NCBI GenBank assembly: GCA_025362135.1
Contig: JANYHZ010000257.1
Span: 1 to 57,952 of the forward strand
Direction: 5' to 3'
DNA length: 57,952 bases
Source: Betaproteobacteria bacterium
GTDB lineage: Bacteria > Pseudomonadota > Gammaproteobacteria > Burkholderiales > Usitatibacteraceae
Under the pieces are notes generated by a model. It worked only from the letters and a program-made list of their open reading frames with translations, searched no databases and had not been told where the DNA came from. Shown in pieces: positions 8,119 to 17,020 of this stretch. Numbering within the stretch: position 1 is the stretch's first letter; every line of letters starts with the position of its first letter. The position numbers and the translations under genes are program-made.

Positions 8119-8178
8119 CTGCGCGCGTCGCTGACCCCACCGCAGCGGGCGATGGTTACGGCGATGAAATCCGGGTTG
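8119..8178 (+). pseudogene. Fossil C-terminal fragment of a third TPR-hydroxylase
   Basis: Directly after the TAG of copy 2, and in the same frame, the sequence reads LRASLTPPQRAMVTAMKSGL. This matches the C-terminus of copy 2 (HLTQAERAMITAMTVGM) at L-T-x3-R-A-M-x-T-A-M-x2-G, and more weakly that of copy 1 (ELTDEERRWVIAM). The match then fades into non-coding sequence. I read it as the remnant of a deleted third paralogue, or of a tandem duplication of the gene end. It has no start or SD and is not expected to be expressed. Confidence 0.6.
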
Positions 8179-8360
8179 ACCGTGACTTCGTGTGGTCTCG
8201 GGGGGGGCAGAGTGCCCGCGCGTGTTTCTAAAACGCACAAGCAATTCGCGTCATATCTCCGGTACCGGCTCATGTTTCTGCTAGTGATTGGCTCGGTACC
8301 TGCGGTAGTGCATCGCTATGCAATAGACACACGGCGCTTTGCCCACCCAACGAACCGCGC

Positions 8361-8392
8361 AAAAAAAAACGGCGGACCGAAGTCCGCCGTTT
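8361..8392 (-). terminator. Rho-independent terminator of the first TonB-dependent receptor
   Basis: On the minus strand a 10-bp perfect stem (arms 8382-8391 and 8368-8377) closes a UUCG tetraloop in the very stable c(UUCG)g context. It is followed by a run of about 9 T (8361-8369 read in reverse). It lies 23 bases after the receptor stop. Confidence 0.9.
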
Positions 8393-8414
8393 CCACTATT
8401 GCGACTGCCGTTAC

Positions 8415-11372
8415 TTAGAACTTATACGTTGCGTTCAAGAATACGCGACGGCCCAGTGCGTCATATACCACCGGGAAGGTATTGCCGTTACCAAAAGGCG
8501 CGCCTGCTTGCGCAGAGCCAGCAAGCGGTGGGTCTTTATCGAGCAGGTTGTTAACACCGCCGCTCAATGTGAGCTGCTTTGAAACTGCCCAAGAGCCTGC
8601 CAGGTCGAAGTAATCCCGATGGCCGAGCGTGCGTTCGACATCTCTTGTCGTGCCTGCCAGCAATGGATTGGAACTGGTCGTGTCAGCGTCGACTTTACCG
8701 AAGAAGCGCCAAGTCATCGAAAGATCCACGTTCCAAGGCGTCGTCCATGTTGCACGCGCCTTGTGACGCCATTCCGGATTAGGCGTGCCGCAAAGCTGGC
8801 CGTAAAGCCCGACGCAATCGAACTTTCCACCGCCTTTGACGGGCTCGGTTTCAGCCTTCTGGAGGTAAGTTCCAACCATGTTGAACACAACGCTGCCGTA
8901 ACCCGAGAATTTCTGGGTATACGTGACGCCCAAGTCGATGCCAGACGTCCGGATGGCACCAATGTTGACATTGACGCCCTTAACAAACCCCTGCGGCAAA
9001 AGCCAGATTGTTCCGAGCTGATCGCGTTGAACCTGGCTGCAGAAGGTTGGATCGCCGGTATTCAAACAATTGCGGAGCGTGGTTGGCTGCGGAACGTTCG
9101 AGATTGTGTCGGCAACTTTGATGTCAAAGTAATCGACCGTGAAGCTGAGGTTGGTCAATGGTGACGCGACCACCCCAAATGTCGTACTTTTCGCGGTCTC
9201 TGGCTTCAAGTTTGCGTTCCCGCCAAATAACCCGTTGTACTGACCTGCTGGGCTATCCTGAATCTTGCCGTATTGTGCCGCTGTAACGCCGGTGCGCTGG
9301 CACTGGGCCAGTGTCGCAGTCGGGGCCGCACCAGCACACGGGTCTTCCGTATCGTTGTACAAGCCCAATCCCTGGGGTGTGTACAACTCGATCAAGTTTG
9401 CCGCACGTACCGCCTGCTGATAACTGGCGCGAAATCGCGCCTGTTTGACCGGTGCCCATTCGATCCCCAGTCCGTATGTGTCTGATTTTTGACCGGTCGT
9501 ATAGTCCGAGTTCCGATAGCTGCCATTAACACTCACCAATTCGGCAAATTGAGCGCCTTCAATCAGCGGCGCGCGTACCTCACCGAAAAATTCCTTGACG
9601 GTGTATTTCCCCGATACCGGGGGTGTGGGTCCGCCGGAGCCCGACAAATCGCCTGCCTGACTAGGTGCGTCGGGGTTGAGTGCCAGTTTTTCCGTACGAC
9701 GCTCAATGCCGAACGAGACACCGACGCCGTTTTTAGCCGATGGCAGTTTTATGCCATAGGTGCCTAAATCGGTCGATATGTTGGCGCCTTGGATGGTTTG
9801 TTCCGTACCGCCCGCGAGATAGCCAGCTACTGCTATGTAGGCAAGTTGATCAGCTTTGACGCCACCCAATTTGAACGGGTTGTATGGGATACAGGCGGGG
9901 TCGGTGCCGTTGACGACGGCACGACACGTTGCGACGCCATTGACATTCACCACGTCCAGGGCGAGTGCTCCACGGCTTGAGGAGAAGTAATTTTGTTGCG
10001 CGGAAGTGAAATTTACCTTGGCGGTTTGCATGAAGGCGTCGTAATTCCAGTTGCCGATGTCACCCTTCACGCCAACGACTTCGCGGAATGACGTGTTACG
10101 AATATCTGAATTACGTCCGCCACCTTCGACGTTACGACGTTGAATAACCACGTCGGTTGTATCGCCCGGTTTCTGCAAGCCGAAGGCATCTCTCGCGCTT
10201 TGCGACAGAAGTGGGTTATCAAATGAAAGCGTTGCGACGGTTCCAAACAAGCCACCTGGTGCGATTTGTGCATTGGTGCGGTTGTCATGGAACGCGAACT
10301 CCGTGTACAAATTTACGTTCGGCAGGATGTCATAATTTCCAAACATGCTGACGTTATAACTTTCAGACGGGCGCTGGAAGAAATTAATCGGGCCGAAGTT
10401 GTACTGGTCTGTCGCATTGGCAAACGGTCTAGCGGTACCTGCCGCATCAGCTATGGTAAAAACCTTGCCGGTCGTTGTGTTGGTGAACCTGCCTGTTGCG
10501 CTCGTGCCCGAACCGCCGCAAACAAATCTATCGGGCAGCGTCGCCGTCTTGCCGACGGAATTGAGCGAGCATGCGCTGAAATCACGCTCGGACTGCAGTA
10601 GAGAATCTTCTTTCTTGTAGCCGAAGTAAACTGTCGCATTACCCTTGCCATTGGCAAAATTGCTGCCAAGTATGAAGTTTGCGTCATATATCTTGCCGTC
10701 AGAACTCTTGTTGCCCGGCACTGCGAAATTGCCTGGATTGGTTAGTGCACGGTCTGCGACGATATCGGCGATTCCGCTTGGGTTTTGTTGCTTATGGTTA
10801 TAAAAACTTTGATTTAGTTCAACCTGGACACCCTCGAACCTATTGTTCATGATGAAGTTGACCACGCCGGCAACGGCGTCTGAGCCATAAACGGCACCAG
10901 CACCGCCAGTCAAGATTTCCACCCGCTTAATCAGGGGGGCTGGAATCTCATTCAAATCAGCCGAAGGCGAGTTGGCACTGCCCGCCGGTAAACGACGACC
11001 GTTAACCAATACCAGCGTACGTTGGGAACCAAGGCCCCGTAAGTTCACGGTCGCAGTGCCGGATGCACCGTTGGAGACCTGGGCACCTTGTGCCGCGAAC
11101 ACTTGCGGCAGGTTATTAAGTAGAGTTTCTACGGACCGCCCACCATCGACTTTAATAGACGCCGCGTCGATCACGGTAACCGGGCTGGTACCTTCCATGT
11201 TCGGTGGAGGAATACGCGTACCGGTAACTTCAATTTTCTCCGCTTTTTGCGTTGTGTCTGCTGCCGTTTGTGCGTACACCGACTGTGCTGCCATCAGTGA
11301 AAGCGCGAAGCTCGTGGCAATGACGCAGGGTTTTCTGGTGAAAGCCTTCGCCGGCTGTTTGTTTTTACTCAT
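8415..11372 (-). CDS. TonB-dependent outer-membrane receptor (A)
   Basis: 985 residues. The N-terminus has a Lys/Arg-rich start and a hydrophobic core ending in AQSVYAQ (cleavage near residue 35). A TonB-box-like KIEVTGTRIP follows, then the plug domain at about 55-175 with TATVNLRGLGSQRTLVLVNG and GAGAVYGSDAVAGVVNFIM, then a long 22-stranded barrel ending in LGRRVFLNATYKF with the usual terminal Phe. It binds and imports a large or scarce ligand across the outer membrane, powered by TonB. The ligand cannot be inferred; the plug style is that of the oar-like/carbohydrate-type receptors expanded in Caulobacter and Xanthomonas. An AGGAGA SD is 6 bases before the ATG and partly inside a small hairpin. 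It has its own terminator. It shares family with receptor B but is not a recent duplicate. Confidence 0.93.
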   Translation of the reverse strand: MSKNKQPAKAFTRKPCVIATSFALSLMAAQSVYAQTAADTTQKAEKIEVTGTRIPPPNMEGTSPVTVIDAASIKVDGGRSVETLLNNLPQVFAAQGAQVSNGASGTATVNLRGLGSQRTLVLVNGRRLPAGSANSPSADLNEIPAPLIKRVEILTGGAGAVYGSDAVAGVVNFIMNNRFEGVQVELNQSFYNHKQQNPSGIADIVADRALTNPGNFAVPGNKSSDGKIYDANFILGSNFANGKGNATVYFGYKKEDSLLQSERDFSACSLNSVGKTATLPDRFVCGGSGTSATGRFTNTTTGKVFTIADAAGTARPFANATDQYNFGPINFFQRPSESYNVSMFGNYDILPNVNLYTEFAFHDNRTNAQIAPGGLFGTVATLSFDNPLLSQSARDAFGLQKPGDTTDVVIQRRNVEGGGRNSDIRNTSFREVVGVKGDIGNWNYDAFMQTAKVNFTSAQQNYFSSSRGALALDVVNVNGVATCRAVVNGTDPACIPYNPFKLGGVKADQLAYIAVAGYLAGGTEQTIQGANISTDLGTYGIKLPSAKNGVGVSFGIERRTEKLALNPDAPSQAGDLSGSGGPTPPVSGKYTVKEFFGEVRAPLIEGAQFAELVSVNGSYRNSDYTTGQKSDTYGLGIEWAPVKQARFRASYQQAVRAANLIELYTPQGLGLYNDTEDPCAGAAPTATLAQCQRTGVTAAQYGKIQDSPAGQYNGLFGGNANLKPETAKSTTFGVVASPLTNLSFTVDYFDIKVADTISNVPQPTTLRNCLNTGDPTFCSQVQRDQLGTIWLLPQGFVKGVNVNIGAIRTSGIDLGVTYTQKFSGYGSVVFNMVGTYLQKAETEPVKGGGKFDCVGLYGQLCGTPNPEWRHKARATWTTPWNVDLSMTWRFFGKVDADTTSSNPLLAGTTRDVERTLGHRDYFDLAGSWAVSKQLTLSGGVNNLLDKDPPLAGSAQAGAPFGNGNTFPVVYDALGRRVFLNATYKF

Positions 11373-11380
11373 GTATGTCT

Positions 11381-11395
11381 CCTAATTGGATTAGG
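11381..11395 (-). promoter_or_regulatory. Hairpin overlapping the SD of receptor A
   Basis: On the minus strand CCTAAT-CCA-ATTAGG forms a 6-bp stem with a 3-base loop. The right arm ends in the AGG of the AGGAGA SD of receptor A. Folding could mask the SD. The stem is AT-rich and short, so the effect may be weak. Confidence 0.35.
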
Positions 11396-11690
11396 TTAAG
11401 TGAAAAATCCGGACCATCTCGGGTGTTTCCAACACAACGCGGTGAGGCGTTGCCACCGTACGATTTTTATATTCATTGCCGAGCTGGTGCCTGCATTTTT
11501 GGCGGTTGGCAAGACAAACGGCCATAGCCGTGTGCACTGCAATCACACCGCAGAAGAATACCGCCAAAAATCCACCGCCGGACCCCAATATGCCGTTTTG
11601 TCACGCTTTGCAATTTTTTTGTTGCAAAAGTGCAACATCGCGTCACGCAGTGGTAGTTTGCAACGACAGGCGGTTGTATCCGCGGTAAAG
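11396..11690. other. Intergenic region upstream of receptor A
   Basis: About 300 bases between the terminator of receptor B and the start of receptor A. It must carry the promoter for receptor A on the minus strand. I see no gene and no clear -35/-10 pair. Confidence 0.5.
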
Positions 11691-11716
11691 AAAAAAGGGG
11701 CCGAAGCCCCTTTTTT
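11691..11716 (-). terminator. Rho-independent terminator of the second TonB-dependent receptor
   Basis: Arms 11706-11716 and 11691-11701 give an 11-bp stem (five G-C pairs flanked by A-T pairs) around a UUCG loop on the minus strand, with the A/T part acting as the U tract. It is 18 bases past the receptor B stop. Because the stem is symmetrical it could also work on the plus strand. Confidence 0.88.
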
Positions 11717-11734
11717 CCTGAAAACGGATTTCTA

Positions 11735-14443
11735 CTATTTGAAGGTATACGTGGCGTTAAGTGAGCCATTAATACCCTGTGGATTGTGGTACGCCGTGTT
11801 ATAGCCAAGCGTCGTATCCGCGTTGTAGTCGAACGGTGGCTTGTTGTCCTGAATGTTGCGAATCACAAGTCGTACGACCAGGTTTTTGAAGCCGCTGTAC
11901 GCAACGTTTGCGTCGATGGTTTGCCAGCTTCGGGTCTCGCAAACGCCGGGCAGGTTGGCGATCGCAGTCGCGCCGAGATAGTCCACGCAGGTGCCGAAGC
12001 CATCGCGATACGAGTACTTGCCGACGTAGTTGTAACGTGCGCCGAACGTCCAGTCACGGTATTCCCAAGTCGCGCTTAAGTTGCCGCGAACGCGAGGCGT
12101 GTTTACACCCCCGATGCTATCAACCAGCGGATCACCCTTCTCACGGGCGAACTTGCTGCTGATGTTGTACGTGCTGTCGAGTGCGAGCGTCATCTTGCCC
12201 ATTTCGCCCAGACTCAGACGATGGATTATATTGAGATCGACACCAGAAACTTCGGTTCCACCCAGATTTAGATACTGCCGCAGAACGGTTTGGATCGGGC
12301 CCGAATTCGGGACGCCGGGCAACCAGCTCAGCGGGTTCGGGTCACGCAAAACGGCGTTGGCAAAACGAGCCTCGCCGAGGAAATTTCGCGCCACGACAAA
12401 CGCAGATGAGAACCGGTCGATTTCGTTGTTGCGACGGATCTTGAAATAGTCCATCGTCACGCCGGTGTCCTTGGTCACGTCCCAGATAAAGCCGGAGGTG
12501 AAACTCTTGGATTTTTCCGGCTGCAGGTTTGGATTGAACTGGATCTGAGAGGCAACCGTACGCGTACAGTCGTCTGCCTCACCTGTAACCGGGCAACGCA
12601 ATGGATCAGCACCGATAGCCTGGAACGAACGCACTGCCGAGGTGGAGATCTGTGACAACGACGGTGCGCGGAATCCGGTTGAGTAGTTCGCACGCAATGC
12701 CACCGTCGGCAGGGCTTTCCACTTGATGCCCACGCGTGGGTTCGTTGAACTACCGTAGTCGGAGTAACGGTCATAGCGGGCGGCCATCGTACCTTCGATC
12801 GTTTTGGTAATCGGCAATACAGCTTCGAGGAAAAGCGCCGAGACATTGCGCGAACCGTTGGCGAACGATGCACCCAAGCCGACAATACGCGAGGCGACGA
12901 TATTGGCGTCTGGTGTGATCACCAGATCATCCTTGCGGAACTCGGCACCGGCCGCAACGCCAATCGGGCCACCCGGCAGGCTGCCCCATTCGGAAGACCC
13001 CTTCAAGTCCCAGATCTTTGTCGTCGATTTACCCGTGTTCGTGTAGCGGGTGCTGATGCGATTGATCATCGCCTGGTCCATCGTGCCGTTGAAACGCAGG
13101 CTGCCATCATTGATTGCGTTTTGGACTTCCGGGAACAACAACCTCCGACCGGAGGAAGAATTTTGTTCGCTGGTGTTGTAAAGGAAAGCCGACTCCCAAT
13201 CCCAGCGACCGACGGTGCCTTTAAGGCCAACCAAGCTGCGGGTGTCTTCGGTCTTGCTGATGTCCTGAAGGCGACCGAACTCAACGAAACGATAGCGAAG
13301 GCCAGCGCGGAAAGCGAATGGGTTGTCCGGATGACCGACTGGAAGAATCAGTGCAAAGCGTAACGGCTGGCTGTTATTGGTAAGCCAGGTCGTGATAGCC
13401 GGGGAACCCGTCAGCGGCGCACCGGTAAATGTATTGACCGACTTGGAATAGCTGATTTCGCCGAAAGCCGACAGGTTGGCGCTAAAGTCGTAGGAACCGC
13501 GAACATAGCCGGTATCGCGAATGGTCTTGCCGGACTGCTCCAGATCATCCCACTGGTTGTAGCGGCAAAGGCCGCCGGAAACGATAACGCAGCCGGGACG
13601 AACCAGCGCGACGACGTTGAAGTTTCCGCTGCCCGGAACCGATTCGCGGAGCAAATTGCCGGGGAACGAAAAGGTGCTGAATACGGAGCGACGGTTCAAG
13701 CCGCCGGGGTTAGTGCCGGTAAATGCCCACCGATCATCGACGTTATCGTTGTCGCGGATCAGGACTGGATCGCGTTGGAAGCGTTCGTAGTTTACGAACA
13801 CGTTGTATTTGTCACGGGCAAGATCACCAAAGCCCAGCGCAACGTTGACCTGCTTGGTGCGGAACTCGCTGTCGAAGTTCTGCGTGACCGTCGCGCCAAG
13901 TAGCGCTCCGGTGAAGTCTTTGCGCAAGATGATGTTGATGACGCCGGCGATGGCATCGGAACCATAAACGGCTGAAGCACCGTCTTTAAGAACTTCAATA
14001 CGTTCGATGGCGGTCGCCGGGATCGAATTGAGGTTGGTGATGACGGATTGACCGGTATTGGGGTCGTTAAACGCGGCCGGGCTGATGCGGCGACCGTTTA
14101 ACAGCGTAAGGGTAGACTGGGAACCTAAGCCACGCAACGCGATTGTCGCGGATCCGGGCGAGAAGCCGTTACCACCAGAAATATCGTTTAGCGAGCCGCC
14201 TTGGGCAATTGAAAGATTGTTTAGAAGCTCCTGCACGGACGTTGCACCACTACGCTTTATTTCTTCCGCTGTGATGATCGTGATTGGGGATGTGGTCTCA
14301 GCATCGACACGCTTGATGTTTGACCCGGTGACTTCAACTTTTTCTACTTTTTGGGGGGTTGACGTCTGGGCAAAGGCCATTGGCGTCACAATAAACGCCG
14401 CAAGCAACGCTTGTGGCAACACTTTCAATTTTGAATGAGTCAT
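11735..14443 (-). CDS. TonB-dependent outer-membrane receptor (B)
   Basis: 902 residues. A signal peptide ends in TPMAFAQ (about residue 26), followed by KVEKVEVTGSNIKRVDAET (TonB box and start of plug), a plug at about 40-170 (TIALRGLGSQSTLTLLNG, GASAVYGSDAIAGVINIIL) and a barrel to the C-terminus, which reads LNATYTFK. The last residue is Lys instead of the usual terminal Phe, an unusual but tolerated ending. Function is TonB-driven uptake of an unknown ligand. A GAGG SD lies 5 bases before the ATG. It is transcribed divergently from rimP and ends at the UUCG-loop terminator 11691-11716. Receptor A follows on the same strand as a separate unit. Confidence 0.93.
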   Translation of the reverse strand: MTHSKLKVLPQALLAAFIVTPMAFAQTSTPQKVEKVEVTGSNIKRVDAETTSPITIITAEEIKRSGATSVQELLNNLSIAQGGSLNDISGGNGFSPGSATIALRGLGSQSTLTLLNGRRISPAAFNDPNTGQSVITNLNSIPATAIERIEVLKDGASAVYGSDAIAGVINIILRKDFTGALLGATVTQNFDSEFRTKQVNVALGFGDLARDKYNVFVNYERFQRDPVLIRDNDNVDDRWAFTGTNPGGLNRRSVFSTFSFPGNLLRESVPGSGNFNVVALVRPGCVIVSGGLCRYNQWDDLEQSGKTIRDTGYVRGSYDFSANLSAFGEISYSKSVNTFTGAPLTGSPAITTWLTNNSQPLRFALILPVGHPDNPFAFRAGLRYRFVEFGRLQDISKTEDTRSLVGLKGTVGRWDWESAFLYNTSEQNSSSGRRLLFPEVQNAINDGSLRFNGTMDQAMINRISTRYTNTGKSTTKIWDLKGSSEWGSLPGGPIGVAAGAEFRKDDLVITPDANIVASRIVGLGASFANGSRNVSALFLEAVLPITKTIEGTMAARYDRYSDYGSSTNPRVGIKWKALPTVALRANYSTGFRAPSLSQISTSAVRSFQAIGADPLRCPVTGEADDCTRTVASQIQFNPNLQPEKSKSFTSGFIWDVTKDTGVTMDYFKIRRNNEIDRFSSAFVVARNFLGEARFANAVLRDPNPLSWLPGVPNSGPIQTVLRQYLNLGGTEVSGVDLNIIHRLSLGEMGKMTLALDSTYNISSKFAREKGDPLVDSIGGVNTPRVRGNLSATWEYRDWTFGARYNYVGKYSYRDGFGTCVDYLGATAIANLPGVCETRSWQTIDANVAYSGFKNLVVRLVIRNIQDNKPPFDYNADTTLGYNTAYHNPQGINGSLNATYTFK

Positions 14444-14772
14444 TTGAGCCTCGTGTTAGTTACAAAACAAAAACTTTCGGTACGCCGCGCATTGATTTTG
14501 TCAAAGTCGCGTAATAGAACGATATAAACCGACAAAGTTTAGCGTTTGATGACGACGTTCGCCATAAAATTTACTGAATGTCGCATTTATGCAACATTGG
14601 TCGCTTCCCGCGATTGCGTTGTGGAAATGCGGTCGGGCGGAGGCCTGATCGGAACTGGCAACAATTTCGGACGCCCATTCGATGCCTCCACCGCTCCGTG
14701 CGCGCATTTAGCCGCAGCGGTCGCGTCCTCGAATTTAAAAGCAGATAAGCGCAGGGCGGAGCAATAATGGGG

Positions 14773-14801
14773 TTTAACATCCTCGTTGCACGTGGTATCA
14801 T
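14773..14801 (+). promoter_or_regulatory. Candidate sigma-70 promoter of the rimP-nusA-infB operon
   Basis: TTTAAC at 14773-14778 and TATCAT at 14796-14801 are spaced by 17 bases. This places the start roughly 60 bases upstream of rimP and just before the leader hairpin. The -35 matches only partly, so this is a reasonable but unproven call. Confidence 0.4.
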
Positions 14802-14823
14802 ATAAAGCTAAGTATTTCGTCGG

Positions 14824-14844
14824 TGGGCCTCGCGCCCATTTTTT
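14824..14844 (+). ncRNA. Terminator-like leader hairpin upstream of rimP
   Basis: TGGGC (14824-14828), a 5-base loop and GCCCA (14834-14838) are followed by six T. It resembles a short intrinsic terminator or attenuator in the 5' leader of rimP. A structured leader at this position is known in other proteobacteria; equivalence is inferred from position only. Confidence 0.45.
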
Positions 14845-14869
14845 ATTTGTATTGAAGGATTTAAGGCCG

Positions 14870-15388
14870 ATGACGGCTAATTTGGCACCACACGAAATTG
14901 TAGCGGCGAGCGTAACGGGGTTGGGTTACGAACTGGTGGATTTTGAACACTCCGCGCGCGGGCTGATGCGTGTGTTTATCGACAAACCAAACGGAATTGG
15001 TGTCGAAGATTGCGCGATTGTCAGTAACCACTTGACCCGCGTATTTGTGGTGGAAAACATAGAGTTCGAGCGGCTGGAAGTTTCGTCACCGGGGCTTGAT
15101 CGGCCTCTAAAAACCTTAGCGAACTATCGGCAGTATGTTGGGCGGGCAGTAAAAGTTCGTCTGCGTGGGATCGTTGAGGGGAGGAAGCGCTTTGACGGCG
15201 TTATCGAGGCGCTGGACGGTGAAACGATCATGTTTGGGCTGATCGGGGACGAGCCAACGGAGAGCACGATCACTCGGCCCGGGCTGTCCGCGAAGGATAA
15301 GCGGTCAATTTCACCTCCGGAAAACACGAAGCGTATTGGCGTGCAGTTCGAGAGTATTGATAAGGCGCGCTTGATCCCGGAAATCTGA
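14870..15388 (+). CDS. rimP: Ribosome maturation factor RimP
   Basis: 172 residues, the normal length. RimP binds the free 30S subunit and helps late assembly around S12 and 16S rRNA processing. The N-terminal alpha/beta domain contains GYELVDFEHSARGLMRVFID, followed by VEDCAIVSNHLTRVF and the hallmark FERLEVSSPGLDRPLKT, then an SH3-like C-terminal domain. The ATG at 14870 gives the family-typical start; a longer frame from 14786 reads through the promoter and leader and is rejected. The C-terminal domain carries an insertion-like stretch near residues 125-155 (TESTITRPGLSAKDKRSI), a little longer than the E. coli protein. It is first in the operon with nusA and infB. Confidence 0.95.
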   Translation: MTANLAPHEIVAASVTGLGYELVDFEHSARGLMRVFIDKPNGIGVEDCAIVSNHLTRVFVVENIEFERLEVSSPGLDRPLKTLANYRQYVGRAVKVRLRGIVEGRKRFDGVIEALDGETIMFGLIGDEPTESTITRPGLSAKDKRSISPPENTKRIGVQFESIDKARLIPEI

Positions 15389-15439
15389 TTGCCGCACTTG
15401 AATCACATAAAAAACTGAAATTACGCAGGAGCACTGGAA

Positions 15440-16939
15440 ATGAGTCGCGAAATTCTGTTGTTGGTTGATGCCTTGGCGCGCGAGAAAAGCGTCCCGCGCG
15501 AAACTATTTTTACTGCGCTGGAGCAAGCTTTGGCATCAGCGACAAAACGTCGCTTTACCGATAAATTCCTTCAGGAAGAAGCGGACGTGCGCGTCGAAAT
15601 CGACCGCCTTACTGGCGAGTACAAAGGATTTCGTCAATGGGTTGTGGTGCCGGATGAGGAGCATGAAGAACCGGCGCGCCAAATTGCGATCACGGATGCG
15701 CCCGAGCGCGGCGAAGGTTTGGAGCTGGGCGACATTATCGAAGAGCCGCTGGAACCAGTGGACTTTGGCCGTATCGGCGCGCAAACGGCAAAGCAGGTCA
15801 TTCTGCAAAAGATCCGCGATGCCGAACGCGAGCAGGTATTAAGTGATTTTCTTGATCGCGACGAGTTGCTGGTTACAGGCACGATCAAACGCATCGAACG
15901 CGGTAATGTGATAATTGAATCGGGTCGCATCGAAGCGCTTTTGCCTCGCGACCAAACGATTCCCAAGGAAAACCTGCGTGTTGGCGATCGGGTTCGCGCA
16001 TACCTGCTGAAGGTAGATCGCACGCTGCGGGGGCCGCAATTGGTCTTATCGCGCATCACGCCTGAACTCATCAAGGTTCTGTTCGAGCTTGAAGTGCCGG
16101 AACTCGAAGAAGGACTTCTTGAGTTGAAGGCGGCCGCTCGAGACCCGGGCTTGCGCGCCAAGATTGCGGTGAAATCGAACGATCCTCGCATCGATCCGAT
16201 CGGTACCTGCGTCGGCATGCGTGGCTCACGGGTGCAGGCGGTTACGGGCGAATTGGCTGGTGAGCGCGTTGATATTATTTTGTGGTCAGCGGATCCCGCG
16301 CAATTTGTCATTAATGCGCTGGCACCAGCGGAAGTCTCGTCGATCATTGTCGATGAGGAAAAGCACAGCATGGACGTCGTCGTGGACGAAGAACAGCTCG
16401 CGCAGGCGATTGGCCGAGGCGGTCAGAATGTGCGCCTCGCTTCCGAGCTTACCGGCTGGCAGCTCAACATGATGACCGAGGCCGAGGCAAATTCGAAGCG
16501 CGATACCGAACATGGCTCGATTCAGGAGTTATTCATGGCCAAGCTGGACGTGGATGAAGAAGTCGCAAAAATTCTCATCGCAGAAGGTTTCAGCAATCTC
16601 GAGGAAGTGGCCTATGTGCCGATCAGCGAAATGCTTGAAATCGAATCGTTCGACGAAGACACCGTCAATGAACTGCGCCGCCGCGCCCGCGATGCGCTAG
16701 TGACGGATGCGATCAAGTCGGAAGAGACCATTGAAACAGCCGCAGATGATTTACTGGCGATGCAAGGCATGGACGACGACACCGCGCATCTGCTTGCGAC
16801 GAAGGGCGTGCGCACCATGGGAGATTTAGCTGATCTTGCAATCGATGAACTGACGGAACTGACTGGTATGGAAGCAGATCGCGCCAAGGAACTGATCATG
16901 ACGGCAAGAGCGCCGTGGTTTGTCGAGCAGCCTGCGTAA
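15440..16939 (+). CDS. nusA: Transcription termination/antitermination factor NusA
   Basis: 499 residues, matching the gamma/beta-proteobacterial form (E. coli 495). NusA binds RNA polymerase near the exit channel and modulates pausing, termination and antitermination. Visible in order are the N-terminal polymerase-binding domain ([20 protein letters not shown]), an S1 domain at about 135-200 ([18 protein letters not shown]), two KH domains at about 200-345 ([39 protein letters not shown]), and two C-terminal acidic helix-hairpin-helix repeats at about 365-495 that end in WFVEQPA. An SD GCAGGAG precedes the ATG. It is 51 bases after rimP and 81 bases before infB, in the classical operon. Confidence 0.97.
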   Translation: MSREILLLVDALAREKSVPRETIFTALEQALASATKRRFTDKFLQEEADVRVEIDRLTGEYKGFRQWVVVPDEEHEEPARQIAITDAPERGEGLELGDIIEEPLEPVDFGRIGAQTAKQVILQKIRDAEREQVLSDFLDRDELLVTGTIKRIERGNVIIESGRIEALLPRDQTIPKENLRVGDRVRAYLLKVDRTLRGPQLVLSRITPELIKVLFELEVPELEEGLLELKAAARDPGLRAKIAVKSNDPRIDPIGTCVGMRGSRVQAVTGELAGERVDIILWSADPAQFVINALAPAEVSSIIVDEEKHSMDVVVDEEQLAQAIGRGGQNVRLASELTGWQLNMMTEAEANSKRDTEHGSIQELFMAKLDVDEEVAKILIAEGFSNLEEVAYVPISEMLEIESFDEDTVNELRRRARDALVTDAIKSEETIETAADDLLAMQGMDDDTAHLLATKGVRTMGDLADLAIDELTELTGMEADRAKELIMTARAPWFVEQPA

Positions 16940-17020
16940 AGACAAATTGCAAAAAAATTTACTTTTGACTTTACGAACGTCGCTATCCCACCGCTCAACG
17001 ACATTACCAACAGGATTCGA

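Larger units (their letters stand above)
14444..14869. other. Divergent intergenic region between receptor B and rimP
   Basis: About 425 bases carrying the receptor B promoter (minus) and the rimP-nusA operon promoter and leader (plus). No gene is supported. A TTGACA-like hexamer on the minus strand at 14500-14505 has no good -10 partner. Confidence 0.5.

Noticed and set aside
15634-16371. 245-codon frame antisense to nusA
   Set aside because: Ser/Arg-rich low-complexity translation that mirrors the coding bias of nusA; no SD or motif.
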